From Vicia villosa (taxonomy: Eukaryota > Streptophyta > Magnoliopsida > Fabales > Fabaceae), in contig NC_081183.1 in the NCBI RefSeq assembly GCF_029867415.1, forward strand, positions 189,674,061 through 189,738,060: a stretch of 64,000 nucleotides of DNA, given 5' to 3'. The translations under genes and the position numbers were made by a program. This document shows, in pieces, positions 1 through 11,621 of the stretch. The stretch's first letter is position 1. The number at the start of each line of letters is the position of its first letter. The notes under the pieces are model-generated. The model had not been told where the DNA came from and made no database searches. It saw only the letters and a program-made list of their open reading frames with translations.

Positions 1-3000
1 CTTTTTTGAAAGTTTTGAAAAATCAACAGTGTATGAGAATTTTGTTTGTTTTGATTTGAGCAAGCAAACTAGGAGGTCTACCCTGAGTTGTAAGGTCTTT
101 ATCCTATTTCCTTTAAAAATCTATCCTTTCACCGGATATAAAAGCAAGGTTCGATTTTGTACTCGAAACAGTAAAATTTGGCTTTGATTTTGAAAAGAAT
201 GAGGAGGGATTACCTTAAGAGGTGCAAGTGTGATTGTGATTGGATTCAGATATTTATCTTTGAAGTTAGTGATCTAACGGTTCAATTTTATCTTTGACAT
301 ACACGCAGTTTATATTTGCTGGAAATTAAAGTGCGGAAATGTAAAGTGCGGAAAGTAAATCTACGCTATTACATCGGTTGTGCAGGAAATGTAAACTAGC
401 CTATTTACATGAATTTGACATCCTATACATTTATCTAGGAATTTAAATTGCAAGAAAAATAAAAGGCATGTTTTTGGATTTTTTATGATTGGTTTTAATT
501 ATAATTAATGCATGATTAATTAAATTAAAATGAAGAAAAAAGATGGAAATATATTTAAACCTAGAAATTAAGTTTAAAATATGTACAAAATATTTGTTAA
601 TTAATTTTAAAACAAAACTAATTTTTTGGAATTTTTTGGAATTGATTTAAGTTAATTAAAACATAATTATGTAAATAATTATACAAATAATTAAAACTTA
701 AAAAGAAAATTATTCAAAATATGTACAAAATTAGTTTATAATATATAAACAATATTTTATATAAAGAACAAATTTTTTTTGGTATTTTTGATTGGTTAGA
801 ATAATTAAAAAGCAAATATATAAATATATACTAATTAATTATGCAAAATATTGAAATTTTGAAGAAAAATAAAATATTTTTATTTCAGAAAATAATATAT
901 TATTTTAGAAGTCTAAAAATATTTTTTATGTATTTTTTGGATTTTTAAAACTATTTTTAATTAATTTTGCAAAGAAATTAAAATAAAATAGAAAATAAAA
1001 TAGAAAATAAAAGGGATACTTATCAGGTGTGATGGGCTGGAAAGTGCATGGTATGGACTGCTTGATCTGGTGCGTTGGATATGCTTTCAGTGGAGATCAA
1101 GGGCTGAGATTTTGAGTCACATGGTAATGTGCATGTGCTGCTTGCGTGGGATCTGTCAGCTTGGATAAGTCAACGTGGGACCCATGTTGCTTGTGTGGAC
1201 GGAGACAAGTTGACTGGCGAACCACGCTGGGACGCGTGGTCGTCTTCAACCTTCAGCTCCTTTATTTTTTAAACAGATAGCGGGGGTTTTTAACCTCCCT
1301 TATTTGTACAGTAAAATGTCAATTTTGGTAGCTTCTCACACCTGCAAAAATAAACGTTAGAGATAAAAACAAATGACCCAGATCTACTTAAAATCACCTC
1401 CTGAACACGATGGTGGTGTTAGTTTTGCTGTTTGGGCGCTGTATCTAGGGATTCGAAGAGTTTGAAGCTTAAGCATGTAAGAACACTTGTTAATGGCATA
1501 GAGTTATTCTCACGTGGAAACTCTCATGTTAAAGCCCAGACCTGTCCTATAGGACCTCATGAACTCATTAGAATGATTAGTTTATATTGAGGTTAAGTAA
1601 ATATAGGAAAACGAAAATTGTTCATGTATGAATATGAAGAACACTTATGCATGTGATACGACTCTCATGGGACCACACAAAGGGTTTGTTCTTACTTTAT
1701 ATGATCTTAGAAGATGATTAGAATGATTATTTTGTATTGATATTGATTGGAAATATGAAATTGAAAATTACAAAGTTATGGAATTTTGAGAGAATTATGA
1801 TGTTTCTATGCTATGCTTGAGCTATAATTTCGTGAGTGTGTTGGCCCCCCTTGTTTGTGAAATATGAAGCTTCATTTATAGGCCTTGGAGTGCTTAAATT
1901 TGAAGCTAAAAGCAATGATGGCTTTTGTTGAATTCTTGACTTTTCAAGCTTGGAACTCAAGCAACCTTGGCTTGCTCTTCACACTTCTTTCCTTGCAGCC
2001 TCCTTGCTGCATAATTAAGTGATTATTTGATGAGTCATGCTTGGAAAATAAGCTACCCATTATTCTTCCATTTTCCTTTTTAAATTTAATCTTATATGTG
2101 ATAAAATTAAATCAAAAATGGATAAAAATGATGTGGGCTTTGTCTTGGTCGTGGGAGGCCCATAATATTATGGAAATGATGTTTGAATGCTGAAAACTTG
2201 GCCCCATTTGGAAAAAATACATTTTTGAGCAATGTTGATTTCATGCATTTTCCCAAAATTTAGCCAACTTCAACAAGGTGTAAATCCTTCAATTTTTGTC
2301 ATATGAAGGAGATCTTGCACTTTTTGGAAACCTCAAAGAGTCCTCTAACCAATGCCTTTGGTCTCATGTCAAAATGATTTTTGAAGCTCCTTGTGTGTCC
2401 TTTTGAAAAAAGTGTCTTTTTGTTGACTTTGAAAATGACCTGTAATGTCTTTGATCATATTTTTCAAATGGTGAATCCAATGACCATGGGATCAATGGCA
2501 TTTGAAAGATAATTGAATTTCCTTCAAAACAAGCTTTGGTTTGAATTTTTTGGATGAAGGATGAGAGAGTTATGATCAGTCAAAGTTGAGTTGACTTTTC
2601 AGGCAAAAACCCTAATTTTGAATCTTAGGGTTTTGTTGATTTTTGATCTTTCCTTGATGAATTATGATCATCCAATGATCAAATGATGAATCCTTTGACA
2701 AAATATGGACTTTGACAAAAAAATTTCATTTTTGACTGTCTGTTGACTTTTTTGGTCAAACGGGTCGTCTGTTGACTGTTTGAGCTGCTGACGGTGCGTC
2801 TGAGTGAATTGAAGTTTGAAAATTTGTATGATGGTACTTTGAGATATATGGATGTGTATGAAATCCATTTGAGCTCTCAAAAACTTGTTGCTCCTGTAAA
2901 AACAAGAAAAAACCCTGATTAGGGACTGTTTGTGTAGGAGACAGTTAAGCGTACCTGATTTTTGTGCAGTGCTGAGTTTCTGCTAATCGCGTGATATTCA

Positions 3001-3491
3001 GAAGACTTCTAGAACAAAAATCTTGGAATTTTGAATTGTGAAAGATTGATTTGATTGATTGTACAAATCACTGTGAATTGTACTGTCTGCAGTTTGTCTG
3101 TCAACCGACTGTTCGTGTACTGAAGCAGCAATTAAAGTGAAAAATCAACCGTCAAAGTTAATTTTCTTTTTTTTTTTGTTGTTATTTTTGTTTTTGTTTG
3201 GTGTGAAGCATGAAAATTTATTTACATGACTTGTTAGAAAACAGAAACATAATAAATAACTGATATTTACGGTATGCGGGCAAAATTACCGATAATAACC
3301 TGAAAATTATTTAATGCACAGAAATAGAAATATTTGACTGGCAGAAAATACACAAAATATTATCTTAGTAATTAAGCAATATTATGACAACTAGTACGAC
3401 ATTTAATACTGACAGTATAAATATTACATACTATATTGAAAAGTACGACGAATAAACGGTACGTTTAAGAAAATAAGAAACACGACAAATT

Positions 3492-3659
3492 TTAAAAATG
3501 ACGGTTGACGAACCATGCTATGATTAATAACATGTAGAGGAGTGGGAGTGCAACCATTGCAGGTCCACACTTCTCAGGACTGTGTAGGCAGAAGAAAGTT
3601 GTGATCACCGTAGCAATGGTGACGACTGTAAGAAGCAGTGTTTCTATCCATTTTGCCAT
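3492..3659 (-). CDS. Small ORF, 55 aa, two predicted membrane segments, inside LTR1
   Basis: ATG (3657-3659, context AAAATGGC) to TAA (3492-3494) gives 55 residues. Residues about 5-25 are one hydrophobic stretch (begins IETLLLTVVTIA) and about 34-51 a second (PLLYMLLIIAWF). Between them is a short polar turn with two cysteines (LHSPEKCGP), and the C-terminus is basic (NRHF). A TATA box (TATAAATA, 3752-3759) lies about 95 nt upstream, followed by a CT/A-rich leader typical of plant 5'UTRs. I do not recognise the protein. Overlapping longer frames on the same strand look like shadows because they lack this composition. It could be a captured host gene piece, an Ogre accessory ORF or chance. 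Confidence 0.45.
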   Translation of the reverse strand: MAKWIETLLLTVVTIATVITTFFCLHSPEKCGPAMVALPLLYMLLIIAWFVNRHF

Positions 3660-3751
3660 TTTTGCTAGGGAAGAAGAAATGATGGATTATGAGGTAGGAA
3701 TTTGAAAGATGATTTAGAATTTGATGTGAGATTTGTGGGAAGAATGAGAGG

Positions 3752-3759
3752 TATTTATA
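3752..3759 (-). promoter_or_regulatory. TATA box of the extra LTR segment
   Basis: TATAAATA on the minus strand, followed by ACCTCTCATTCTTCCC and an AC-rich leader up to the 55-codon ORF. The identical site in LTR3 is 25805-25812. LTR2 lacks it. It is distinct from the TATA box kept in all three LTRs (1873-1880, 9519-9526, 23926-23933). Confidence 0.5.
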
Positions 3760-4650
3760 GAATGGAAAGATGATAGAGACGTTGGGGAATGATGTGATTC
3801 CGTACAAAAGGAAATTTGAGTGGTAGTGAGATTTGAAAGAAAGTGTATGATAGTGTTGGAAAAAGGAGAGATTTGATTTTTGAAAAAGAGATTTGAAAAG
3901 ATTTTTGCAAATAATGGAATATAATACAAAAATTAGTGGGAAACAAAAGATAATAATAATCTACTTGTTACCAGTACAGTCTGAGTTTCCTGATTCTGCG
4001 CCTGCAAAAAGATTTTAACTCTGTACCAATTGTGTCAGTACTATTTATCTGTAAATAAATAAATAGCATGTGTGAAGTAATAAACAGTATTTGGTGTTTG
4101 CGTAAGAATAAATTCAACTGCAAGCCAAATCACTGTATAAGAAAAGTTCTAAAAACTAAGTATTTCATATGTCAGGATATTTGTTGAAATAAAAATCCAT
4201 GATTATATGAGACCCTTAATTTTCAGATTGGAGTTTTCTTGAAAAATATGTGGGCAAATTTTGGGGTATAACAGTTGCCCCTATTCAATCTTCTTAAACC
4301 TGAAGAGATTGTATGAAATCTGAAGGTAGAAGATGATTGAATATTTAGATGCCCTGAAAATTTGCACTTACCTTGATCAGAAGAGATGTTGGAAGTGGCA
4401 TTTGAATGTCGTCTGCGAAATGTTGTTGGCAGATTGGAACATTACCTGAGATGGGCTTTCAGATGCCACCTGGTAAATGTGTTGATGGTTTGTTCATCAG
4501 AATGAATCCATTTATTATATCTTGATGAAGGATTTGAAAGTCTTTGTGTTGACTGTTTCGGAACCGTCCAAGGTTACCGCTTTAAGTCTTGGAAGATAAT
4601 CGTTACGGAACTTGTCCAAAGTTTTTTAGATTTTGGAATTTGATCATTGT

Positions 4651-5018
4651 GGAACCGTCTGAGGTATCGCTTTAGATCTGCAACGTTAGATCGTTTTGGA
4701 ACCGTTTGAGGTATCGCTTTAGATCTGCAACGTTAGATCGTTTTGGAACCGTCTGAGGTATCGCTTTAGATCCGCAATGTTAGATCGTTTTGGAACCGTC
4801 TGAGGTATCGCTTTAGATCCGCAATGTTAGATCGTTTTGGAACCGTCTGAGGTATCGCTTTAGATCTGTAACGTTAGATCGTTTTGGAACCGTCTGAGGT
4901 ATCGCTTTAGATCCGTGATGCTAGATCGTTTTGGAACCGTCTGAGGTATCGCTTTAGATCTGTGATGCTAGATCGTTCTGGAACCGTCTGAGGTATCGCT
5001 TTAGATCTGTGATGCTTG
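4651..5018 (-). repeat. 47-bp tandem repeat, 8 copies (last partial), Ogre 3'UTR
   Basis: GGAACCGTCTGAGGTATCGC recurs at 4651, 4698, 4745, 4792, 4839, 4886, 4933 and 4980, exactly 47 bp apart. Degenerate relatives precede the array (about 4557-4650). The same repeat has only about four copies in body B. Tandem repeats in the 3'UTR are a known property of Ogre elements in Fabeae. Confidence 0.95.
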
Positions 5019-6124
5019 TTTTTTGAGTTGGTAAGTGATCAGAATGAATCTTTGGCTTGATTATATCTGAGAGAACCGTTCATGGAATTCAGGTGAACAC
5101 GGCATGTGATTGAGAACATCTTTGTTGAAGATATCTGCCTACCTGAAAAATCAAGTTAGTGATATGCAATGTTTATGATGCATGTAAATGTGAGATATTC
5201 CCGGAGAAATATGCATGTTATGCTGTGTATGAATATGCGCATGATGCATGATGTATGATGTATGAATATGATGTATGAATGTGAATATGTGAATGTGATG
5301 TCAAGCTTCTATTTGGAAAAATAAATTCCCACTAGTCAGCTGGACATGAATGTATTGTGATCGTTGATGATCTTTTGTCTTGCTTGAGTACCCTCGTCTG
5401 GGGAAATTCTTTGAGAACCCGGGTATCCCGTTGAAGGATCTTTGACTACTGCTTGGGGAACCAAAGGTAGCTGGAAGTTCTGATGCCCTTTCAAATGGGA
5501 ATGAGGAAGATGCATAATCCTCCGATGCACTATCTGACCAAGTCCGGGCGCGGGGATCACACCTTCTGAAGATAGTAATCTGGAACAACCCTGCTGGGGA
5601 ATAAGACTTCTTTTGAAGAGAAAATCTTTTTGAGGAATTTGCTGAGAAATGCGTTTCTCTTGGTGATTTCCTTCTGATGGAATGATGTCCAGATGATCGG
5701 GACATTTCCTGAATGCCATTCCTGTTTTTCCTGGTAAACATCAATCATATTCAAATGCATATGTTCATTCAAAATTATCATTGGGACGCTTACGTATTTA
5801 AAACAGAAAAAATGAAAATAGTGATTTTTGAAAGAGCTGCATTGAAAAGAGCCATGATAGGCGGGTTAGCACAGGGAGACAACAATCCTAGAAGTAGGAA
5901 ACTGTCAGAAAGTTTTTGAAAAATATTTATGAAGATAAATAGCTATGTGAAAATGATCCAGTCAAGTTTCAACTCTGCTATTGCCAATCTGTCTTCGAGC
6001 ATCTCATCCCTCACTTGTTGGAAGAAAGTGATTAGACTGATCGTTGTCTTTGAGGTGTTGAATCTTGATGGTGAGTAGGCAGCTGAACGGAACACAGTTG
6101 TATGCTTCATTCCCTAACTTTTGC

Positions 6125-6265
6125 CTAGGCCGCCCTTTCAGGTTTTCAGCCTACCGGGATAGTATTTGTTTAGTCTCTAATTTTTGCCTGGACCGCCCTT
6201 TCGGGTTTTCAATCCACCGAGACGCTCATTTTTGCCTAAGTTGCCCTTTCAGGTTTTCAACTTAG
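6125..6265 (-). other. Three tandem RNA hairpins after the integrase stop, copy A
   Basis: Three units at 6125-6154, 6188-6217 and 6236-6265. In element orientation each is a 7-8 bp outer stem, an AAAA bulge, then CCY-GAAA-GGG, an inner stem capped by a GNRA-type GAAA tetraloop. The outer stems differ in sequence but stay paired. The third is a perfect 8 bp (CTAAGTTG with CAACTTAG) and the other two pair at 7 of 8 positions counting G-U. They begin about 20 nt after the integrase stop codon. Confidence 0.75.
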
Positions 6266-6287
6266 CGAGCTGTTTTTTTTTCCTTTT

Positions 6288-7047
6288 TTAAGAGAAGTAT
6301 TTTTTGACTATGTCAGCATTCACAGGGTGTGGGAAATCCTCGCCATCCATGGTGGTAAGCAACATGGCACCGCCGGAGAATATTTTCTTGATTATGAATG
6401 GTCCCTCGTAGGTGGGAGTCCATTTGCCTCTGGGATCACCTTGTGGTAAGATGATGCGTTTGACAACCAAGCCACCAGTTTGGTATGCTTGACTTTTGAC
6501 TTTTTTGTTGAAGGCTTTGATCATACGCTTTTGGTATAGCTGACCATGACAAATGGCTGCGAGCCTTTTCTCATCAATCAAGTTTATCTGGTCCAACCGT
6601 GTTTGAATCCAATCGTCTTCGTCTAGATTGGCTTCTTTCATAATCCTTAGGGAAGGAATCTGAATTTCAATTGGAAGAACTGCCTCCATGCCATAGACTA
6701 AGGAGAATGGAGTTGCCCCTGTTGAGGTACGCGCAGATGTGCGATAACCATGAAGAGCAAAAGGTAACATCTCATGCCAGTCTTTGTAGGTTACTGTCAT
6801 TTTCTGTATGATTTTCTTGATGTTCTTGTTGGCAGCTTCCACCGCGCCGTTCATCTTTGGTCGATATGGAGAAGAATTATGATGTTTGATCTTGAACTGT
6901 GTGCAAAGTTCAGTAATCATTCTGTTGTTTAGATTTGTGCCATTGTCAGTGATAATCCGTTCAGGGATGCCATACCGACAAATGAGATTGCATTTGATGA
7001 ACCGGGCTACCACATTTTTGGTGACAGAAGCAAATGAAGCTGCTTCT
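6288..7047 (-). CDS. Ogre integrase, C-terminal part (copy A, cut by assembly gap)
   Basis: An open frame from the gap edge to a stop at 6288-6290. It has the second and third residues of the DDE catalytic core (ITDNGTN, then NGAVEAANK) and the integrase C-terminal region ending near PVNADIVKKYFS. The zinc-binding N-terminus and first Asp would lie in or beyond the gap. It differs from copy B at only a few positions over 760 bp, so the two copies are close relatives. The role would be insertion of retrotransposon cDNA; here it is a fragment. Confidence 0.9.
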
Positions 7048-7147
7048 NNNNNNNNNNNNNNNNNNNNNNNNNNNNNNNNNNNNNNNNNNNNNNNNNNNNN
7101 NNNNNNNNNNNNNNNNNNNNNNNNNNNNNNNNNNNNNNNNNNNNNNN
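7048..7147. other. Assembly gap (100 N)
   Basis: Exactly 100 undetermined bases, the usual placeholder for a scaffold gap of unknown size. The left contig ends inside integrase (equivalent to 13851). The right contig starts inside an LTR, 27 bp from its expected edge (equivalent to 21616). If LTR2 were the 5' LTR of copy A, about 7.7 kb (PBS, ORF1, gag-pro, RT) would be missing here. Confidence 0.98.
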
Positions 7148-10100
7148 GGGCCATACCTCTGATCTGTAGAGATACGTGAACTGACTCTTTTTTTGTCGCT
7201 TAATGCTTTCGCATTTTCTGAAAATATCACAGAGTCGCCACCGACCTTTTATTTTATCCAATTAAGGAAAGGTTTATAAAAGACACAGAAAAAAGACCTT
7301 TAAGAAATTCTGGGTAAGGGGGTAGGTTATACAAAGGGAAGGTATTAGCACCCTTTGTATCCATGGTTATCCATGGGCTCTTAAGTTTGCTTAGCTCAAT
7401 TGTTTGATTGATCATTTTTCTGATTGCTATGAAATTGCTCATATGTGGCTCCCAAATACTTTGTGAATTGAATTTTGTAATGATCCGTGTGTGGATGTAT
7501 ACAAAATGCTTGTTTATCTTTCGAAAGATGTTTTGAAAAGAACGTTAACTTTGTAATAATCCGTGTTTGGATGTATACAAAGTATTGTCTTTTTGGAAAG
7601 TTTTGAAAGAAACAGCAGTGTATGAGAATTCTGTTTGTTTTGATTTGAGCAAGCAAACTAGGAGGTCTACCCTGAGTTATAAGGTCTTTATCCTTGTTTC
7701 CTTTAAAAATCTATCCTGTCATCGGATATAAAAGCAAGGTTCGATTTTGTACTTGAAACAGTGTAATTTTGACTTTGATTTTGAAAGATTGTGAAAAAAG
7801 GATTACCTGAAGAGGTGCAAATGTGATTGTGATTTGGATTCAGATATTTATCTTTGAAGTTAGTGATCTAACGGTTCAATTTTATCTTTGACATACACGC
7901 AGTTTATATTTGCTGGAAATTAAAATGCGGAAAATGTAAAGTGCGGAAAGTAAATCTACGCTATTACATCGATTGTGCGGGAAATGTAAACTAGCCTATT
8001 TACATGAATTTGACATCCTATACATTTATCTAGGAATTTTAAATTGCAAGAAAAATAAAAGGCATGTTTTTGGATTTTTTATGATTGATTTTTAATTATA
8101 ATTAATGCATGATTAATTAAATTAAAATGAAGAAAGAAGATGAAAATGGATTTAAACCTAGAAATTAAGTTCAAAAATATGTACAAAATATTTGTCAATT
8201 GATTTTAAAACAAAACTAATTTTTTTTTGGGTTTTTTGAAATTGATTTGAAATTGATTTAAGTTAATTAAAACATAATTATGCAAATAATTATACAAATA
8301 ATTAAAACTTAAAAAGAAAATTATTCAAAATATGTACAAAATTAGTTTATAATATATAAACAATATTTAACACAAAGAACAATTTTTTTTTTATGATTTT
8401 TTGATTGGTTAGAATAATTAAAAAGCCAATATATAAATATATACTAATTAATTATGTAAAATATTGAAATTATGAAGAAAAAATAAAATATTTTTTATTT
8501 CAGAAAATAATATGTATTTTTAGAAGTCTAAAATATTTTTTGTGGAAATTTTTTGATTTTTTAAACTATTTTTAATTAATTTATCAAAGAAATTAAAATA
8601 AAATAGAAGATAAAAAAGGATACTTATCCAGTGTGGAATTTGAATGAAGGTTCATGGTGTGGTTGCATGTCTGGTGCGTTGGATTGAGTTGGCGAGATTG
8701 ATCAAGTGGTTCAGATCTGAAGGCACATGATATGATGATGAGTAGTATACACTGAATTCAAGGAGAATTCAAAGTTTCTGTCTGGGGCCCACGCTGGATT
8801 GACCAGCGAATGAGAGCCAAGGAAGAGGCCACGCAGGCGCGCTGAAAAGTCAACATTGGAGCTGACGAACCACGCTTGGACGCGGTGGTCGTCTTCAACC
8901 TCCAGAGGTGGGATTTTTTAGACTCAAATAGCGGGGGTTTTTAACCTCCCCTATTTGGACGTTAAAACATACAGTTTTTTAGCAACTGATGAACCTGCAA
9001 AAAATACGTGTTAGCAATGAAAGATAGCAACCCAGATCCACTAAACATGATGCCCTGAGTTCATTGGTGGTTGTTAGTTTTGCAATTTGAGGCCTGTAGC
9101 CATGGGTTCGAAGAGATTCAAGCAAGAACACTCATATGTATGTATCAATGGTATATGGCTATCCTCACGTGGGAATTCTAATGTTAAGGCCCAGATCACT
9201 CATATAAGACCTCATAAGCATATTAGAATGGTTAGTTTGCATTGAAATTAATTGCATGTAGGAAAACGAAAATAAAGTTCATATGTACATGAAGAACATT
9301 ATATTCTTTATATGACTCTCATGGGCCTGTGTTAAGCGTTCAATCTTACTCTATGATGTTGGAGAAGATGATTAAAAAAGCTTGGTTTGTATTAATATTG
9401 ATTGGAGAATTGAATTTGAAATTTACAAAGTGTATGTATTTTTTTGGAGAATTTTATGATAAAGATGGCCAAGCTCTTCTTCTATTTCGTCCCCCCTTGT
9501 TACTGAACTAAGATAGCTTATTTATAAGCTATGTGTGCTTACAATTGAAGCTAATATGTGCCTTAGTTGCCTTTGTTGAAACTTTGCATTTTTTAATATA
9601 AAAAAGCTTGAATTCTTGACCAAGTCATCTTGCCTTCAATGCACCTGCCTTGTCCTTCAATTTTCTGCAGAAAGATGAAGATTCTTTGAGGTGAGTCATG
9701 CTTGGAAGTTAAGCTACCATTATCCATGCATTTTCCTTTTGATTTTAATCTTAAAGTAAGATAAAATCATGCCAAAAATGGATAAAAATGATATGGGCTT
9801 AGTCTTGGTCGTGGGAGGCCCATAGTAACATGGAAATGATGTTTGAATGCTGAAAACTTGGCCCCTTTTGGAAAAAATGCAATTTTGAACAATGTTGATT
9901 TCATGCATTTTCCCAAAATTTAGCCAACTTCAACAAGGTGTAAATCCTTCAATTTTTGTCATATGAAGGAGATCTTGCACTTTTTGGAAACCTCAAAGAG
10001 TCCTCTAACCAATGTCTTTGGTCTCATATCAAAATGATTTTTGAAGCTCCTTGTGTGTCCTTTTGAAAAAAGTGTCTTTTTGTTGACTTTGAAAATGACC

Positions 10101-11238
10101 TGTAATGTCTTTGATCATATTTTTCAAATGGTGAATCCAATGACCATGGGATCAATGGCATTTGAAAGATAATTGAATTTCCTTCAAAACAAGCTTTGGT
10201 TTGAATTTTTTGGATGAAGGATGAGAGAGTTATGATCAGTCAAAGTTGAGTTGACTTTTCAGGCAAAAACCCTAATTTTGAATCTTAGGGTTTTGTTGAT
10301 TTTTGATCTTTCCTTGATGAATTATGATCATCCAATGATCAAATGATGAATCCTTTGACAAAATATGGACTTTTGACAAAAAATTTCATTTTTGACTGTC
10401 TGTTGACTTTTTGGTCAAACGGGTCGTCTGTTGACTGTTCGAGCTGCTGACGGTGCGTCTGAGTGAATTGAAGTTTGAAAATTTGTCTGATGGTACTTTG
10501 AGATATATGGATGTATATGAAATCCATTTGAGCTCTCAAAAACTTGTTGCTCCTGTAAAAACAAGAAAAACCCTGATTAGGGACTGTTTGTGTAGGAGAC
10601 AGTTAAGCGTACCTGATTTTTGTGCAGTGTTGAGTCTCTGCTAATCATGTGATATTCAGAAGACTTCTTGAACAAAAATCTTGGAATTTTGAATTGTGAA
10701 AGATTGATTTGATTGATGGTACAAAACACTGAGAATTGTACTGCCAGCAGTTTGGCTGTCAACTGACTGTCCCGGTATTGAAACAGCAGTTAAAAGTAAA
10801 AAATCAACAGTCAAAGTTAATTTTCTTTTTTGTTGTTTTTGTTTTTTTGTTTTTGTTTTATGTGAAAAATGAAAGTTTATTTACATGACTTGTTAGAAAA
10901 AACACAGACATAATAAATAACTAATATTTACTGTTACCAGTACAGTCTGAGTTTCCTGATTCTGCGCCTGCAAAAAGATTTAACTCTGTACCAATTGTGT
11001 CAGTACTATTTATCTGTAAATAAATAAATAGCATGTGTGAAGTAATAAACAGTATTTGGCGTTTGCATAAGAATAAATTCAACTGCAAGCCAAATTACTG
11101 TATAAGAAAAATTCTAAAAACTAAGTATTTCATATATCAGGATATTTGTTGAAATAAAAATCCATGATTATATGAGACCCTTAATTTTTAGATTGGAGTT
11201 TTCTTGAAAAATATGTGGGCAAATTTTGGGGTATAACA
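7148..11238 (-). mobile_element. Ogre LTR2 (divergent middle LTR)
   Basis: On the minus strand it starts TGTTATACCCC at 11238 and runs to the gap. It aligns with LTR1/LTR3 in patches: 7148-8600 and 9700-10930 are very similar, 8630-9650 is strongly diverged, and the 695-bp segment of LTR1 3271-3965 is absent (junction near 10931). A polypurine tract adjoins it at 11239. A conserved TATA box (TATAAATA) is at 9519-9526. It should be the 3' LTR of body B, yet it does not match LTR3 as LTRs of one insertion should. Confidence 0.88.
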
Positions 11239-11621
11239 GTTGCCCCTATTCAATCTTCTTAAACCTGAAGAGATTGTATGAAATCTGAAGGTAGAAGATG
11301 ATTGAATATTTAGATGCCCTGAAAATTTGCACTTACCTTGATCAGAAGAGATGTTGGAAGTTGCATTTGAATGTCGTCTGCGAAATGTTGTTGGCAGATT
11401 GAAACATTACCTGAGATGGGCTTTCAGACGCCACCTGGTAAATGGGTTGAGGGTTTGTTCATCAGAATGAATCCATTGATTATATCTTGATGAAGGATTT
11501 GAAAGTCTTTGTGTTGACTGTTTCGGAACCGTCCAAGGTTACCGCTTTAAGTCTTGGAGGATGATTGCTACGGAACTTGTCCAAAATTTTTCCGCTTTAG
11601 ATTTTGAAAGTTGATCATTGT

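Larger units (their letters stand above)
1..4273 (-). mobile_element. Ogre LTR1 (3' LTR, cut by window edge)
   Basis: Read on the minus strand, this LTR begins TGTTATACCCC at 4273 and runs off the left edge. It matches 22054-26326 at a constant offset of 22053, and I saw no difference in any stretch compared, so about 465 bp of it lie outside the window. On its right is a polypurine tract (GAATAGGGGCAAC on the minus strand), which makes it the 3' LTR. It is AT-rich with no long ORF. It carries a 695-bp segment (3271-3965) that LTR2 lacks. Near-zero divergence from LTR3 means a recent insertion, a recent duplication or an assembly effect. Confidence 0.93.
4274..6287 (-). other. Ogre 3' untranslated region, copy A
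   Basis: From LTR1 rightward this holds the polypurine tract (about 4274-4288), an inverted repeat (4286-4293 with 4302-4311), a 47-bp tandem array (4651-5018), a run of ATG/TGAATG-rich short repeats (5220-5300), about 700 bp of conserved non-coding sequence and three tandem hairpins (6125-6265) just after the integrase stop. Overlapping open frames near 5301-5744 also occur in copy B. They read in two phases without recognisable domains, so I treat them as non-coding. Confidence 0.8.

Noticed and set aside
3574..3946. 77-, 71- and 63-aa frames overlapping the small membrane ORF (also in LTR3)
   Set aside because: They lie largely in the AC/CT-rich leader or read the 55-codon ORF in another phase, and lack domains.
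5301..5744. 147-aa and 127-aa overlapping frames in the Ogre 3'UTR (also 12144-12546)
   Set aside because: Two overlapping phases are equally open, no known domain, and the stretch lies after the integrase stop next to non-coding repeats. Openness in both copies is explained by their near identity.
6065..6265. 66-aa plus-strand frame (also 12869-13069)
   Set aside because: It is the antisense of the three hairpin units; repeated residues come from the repeated RNA motif.
6886..7261. Frames running through the N block
   Set aside because: They consist largely of undetermined residues.
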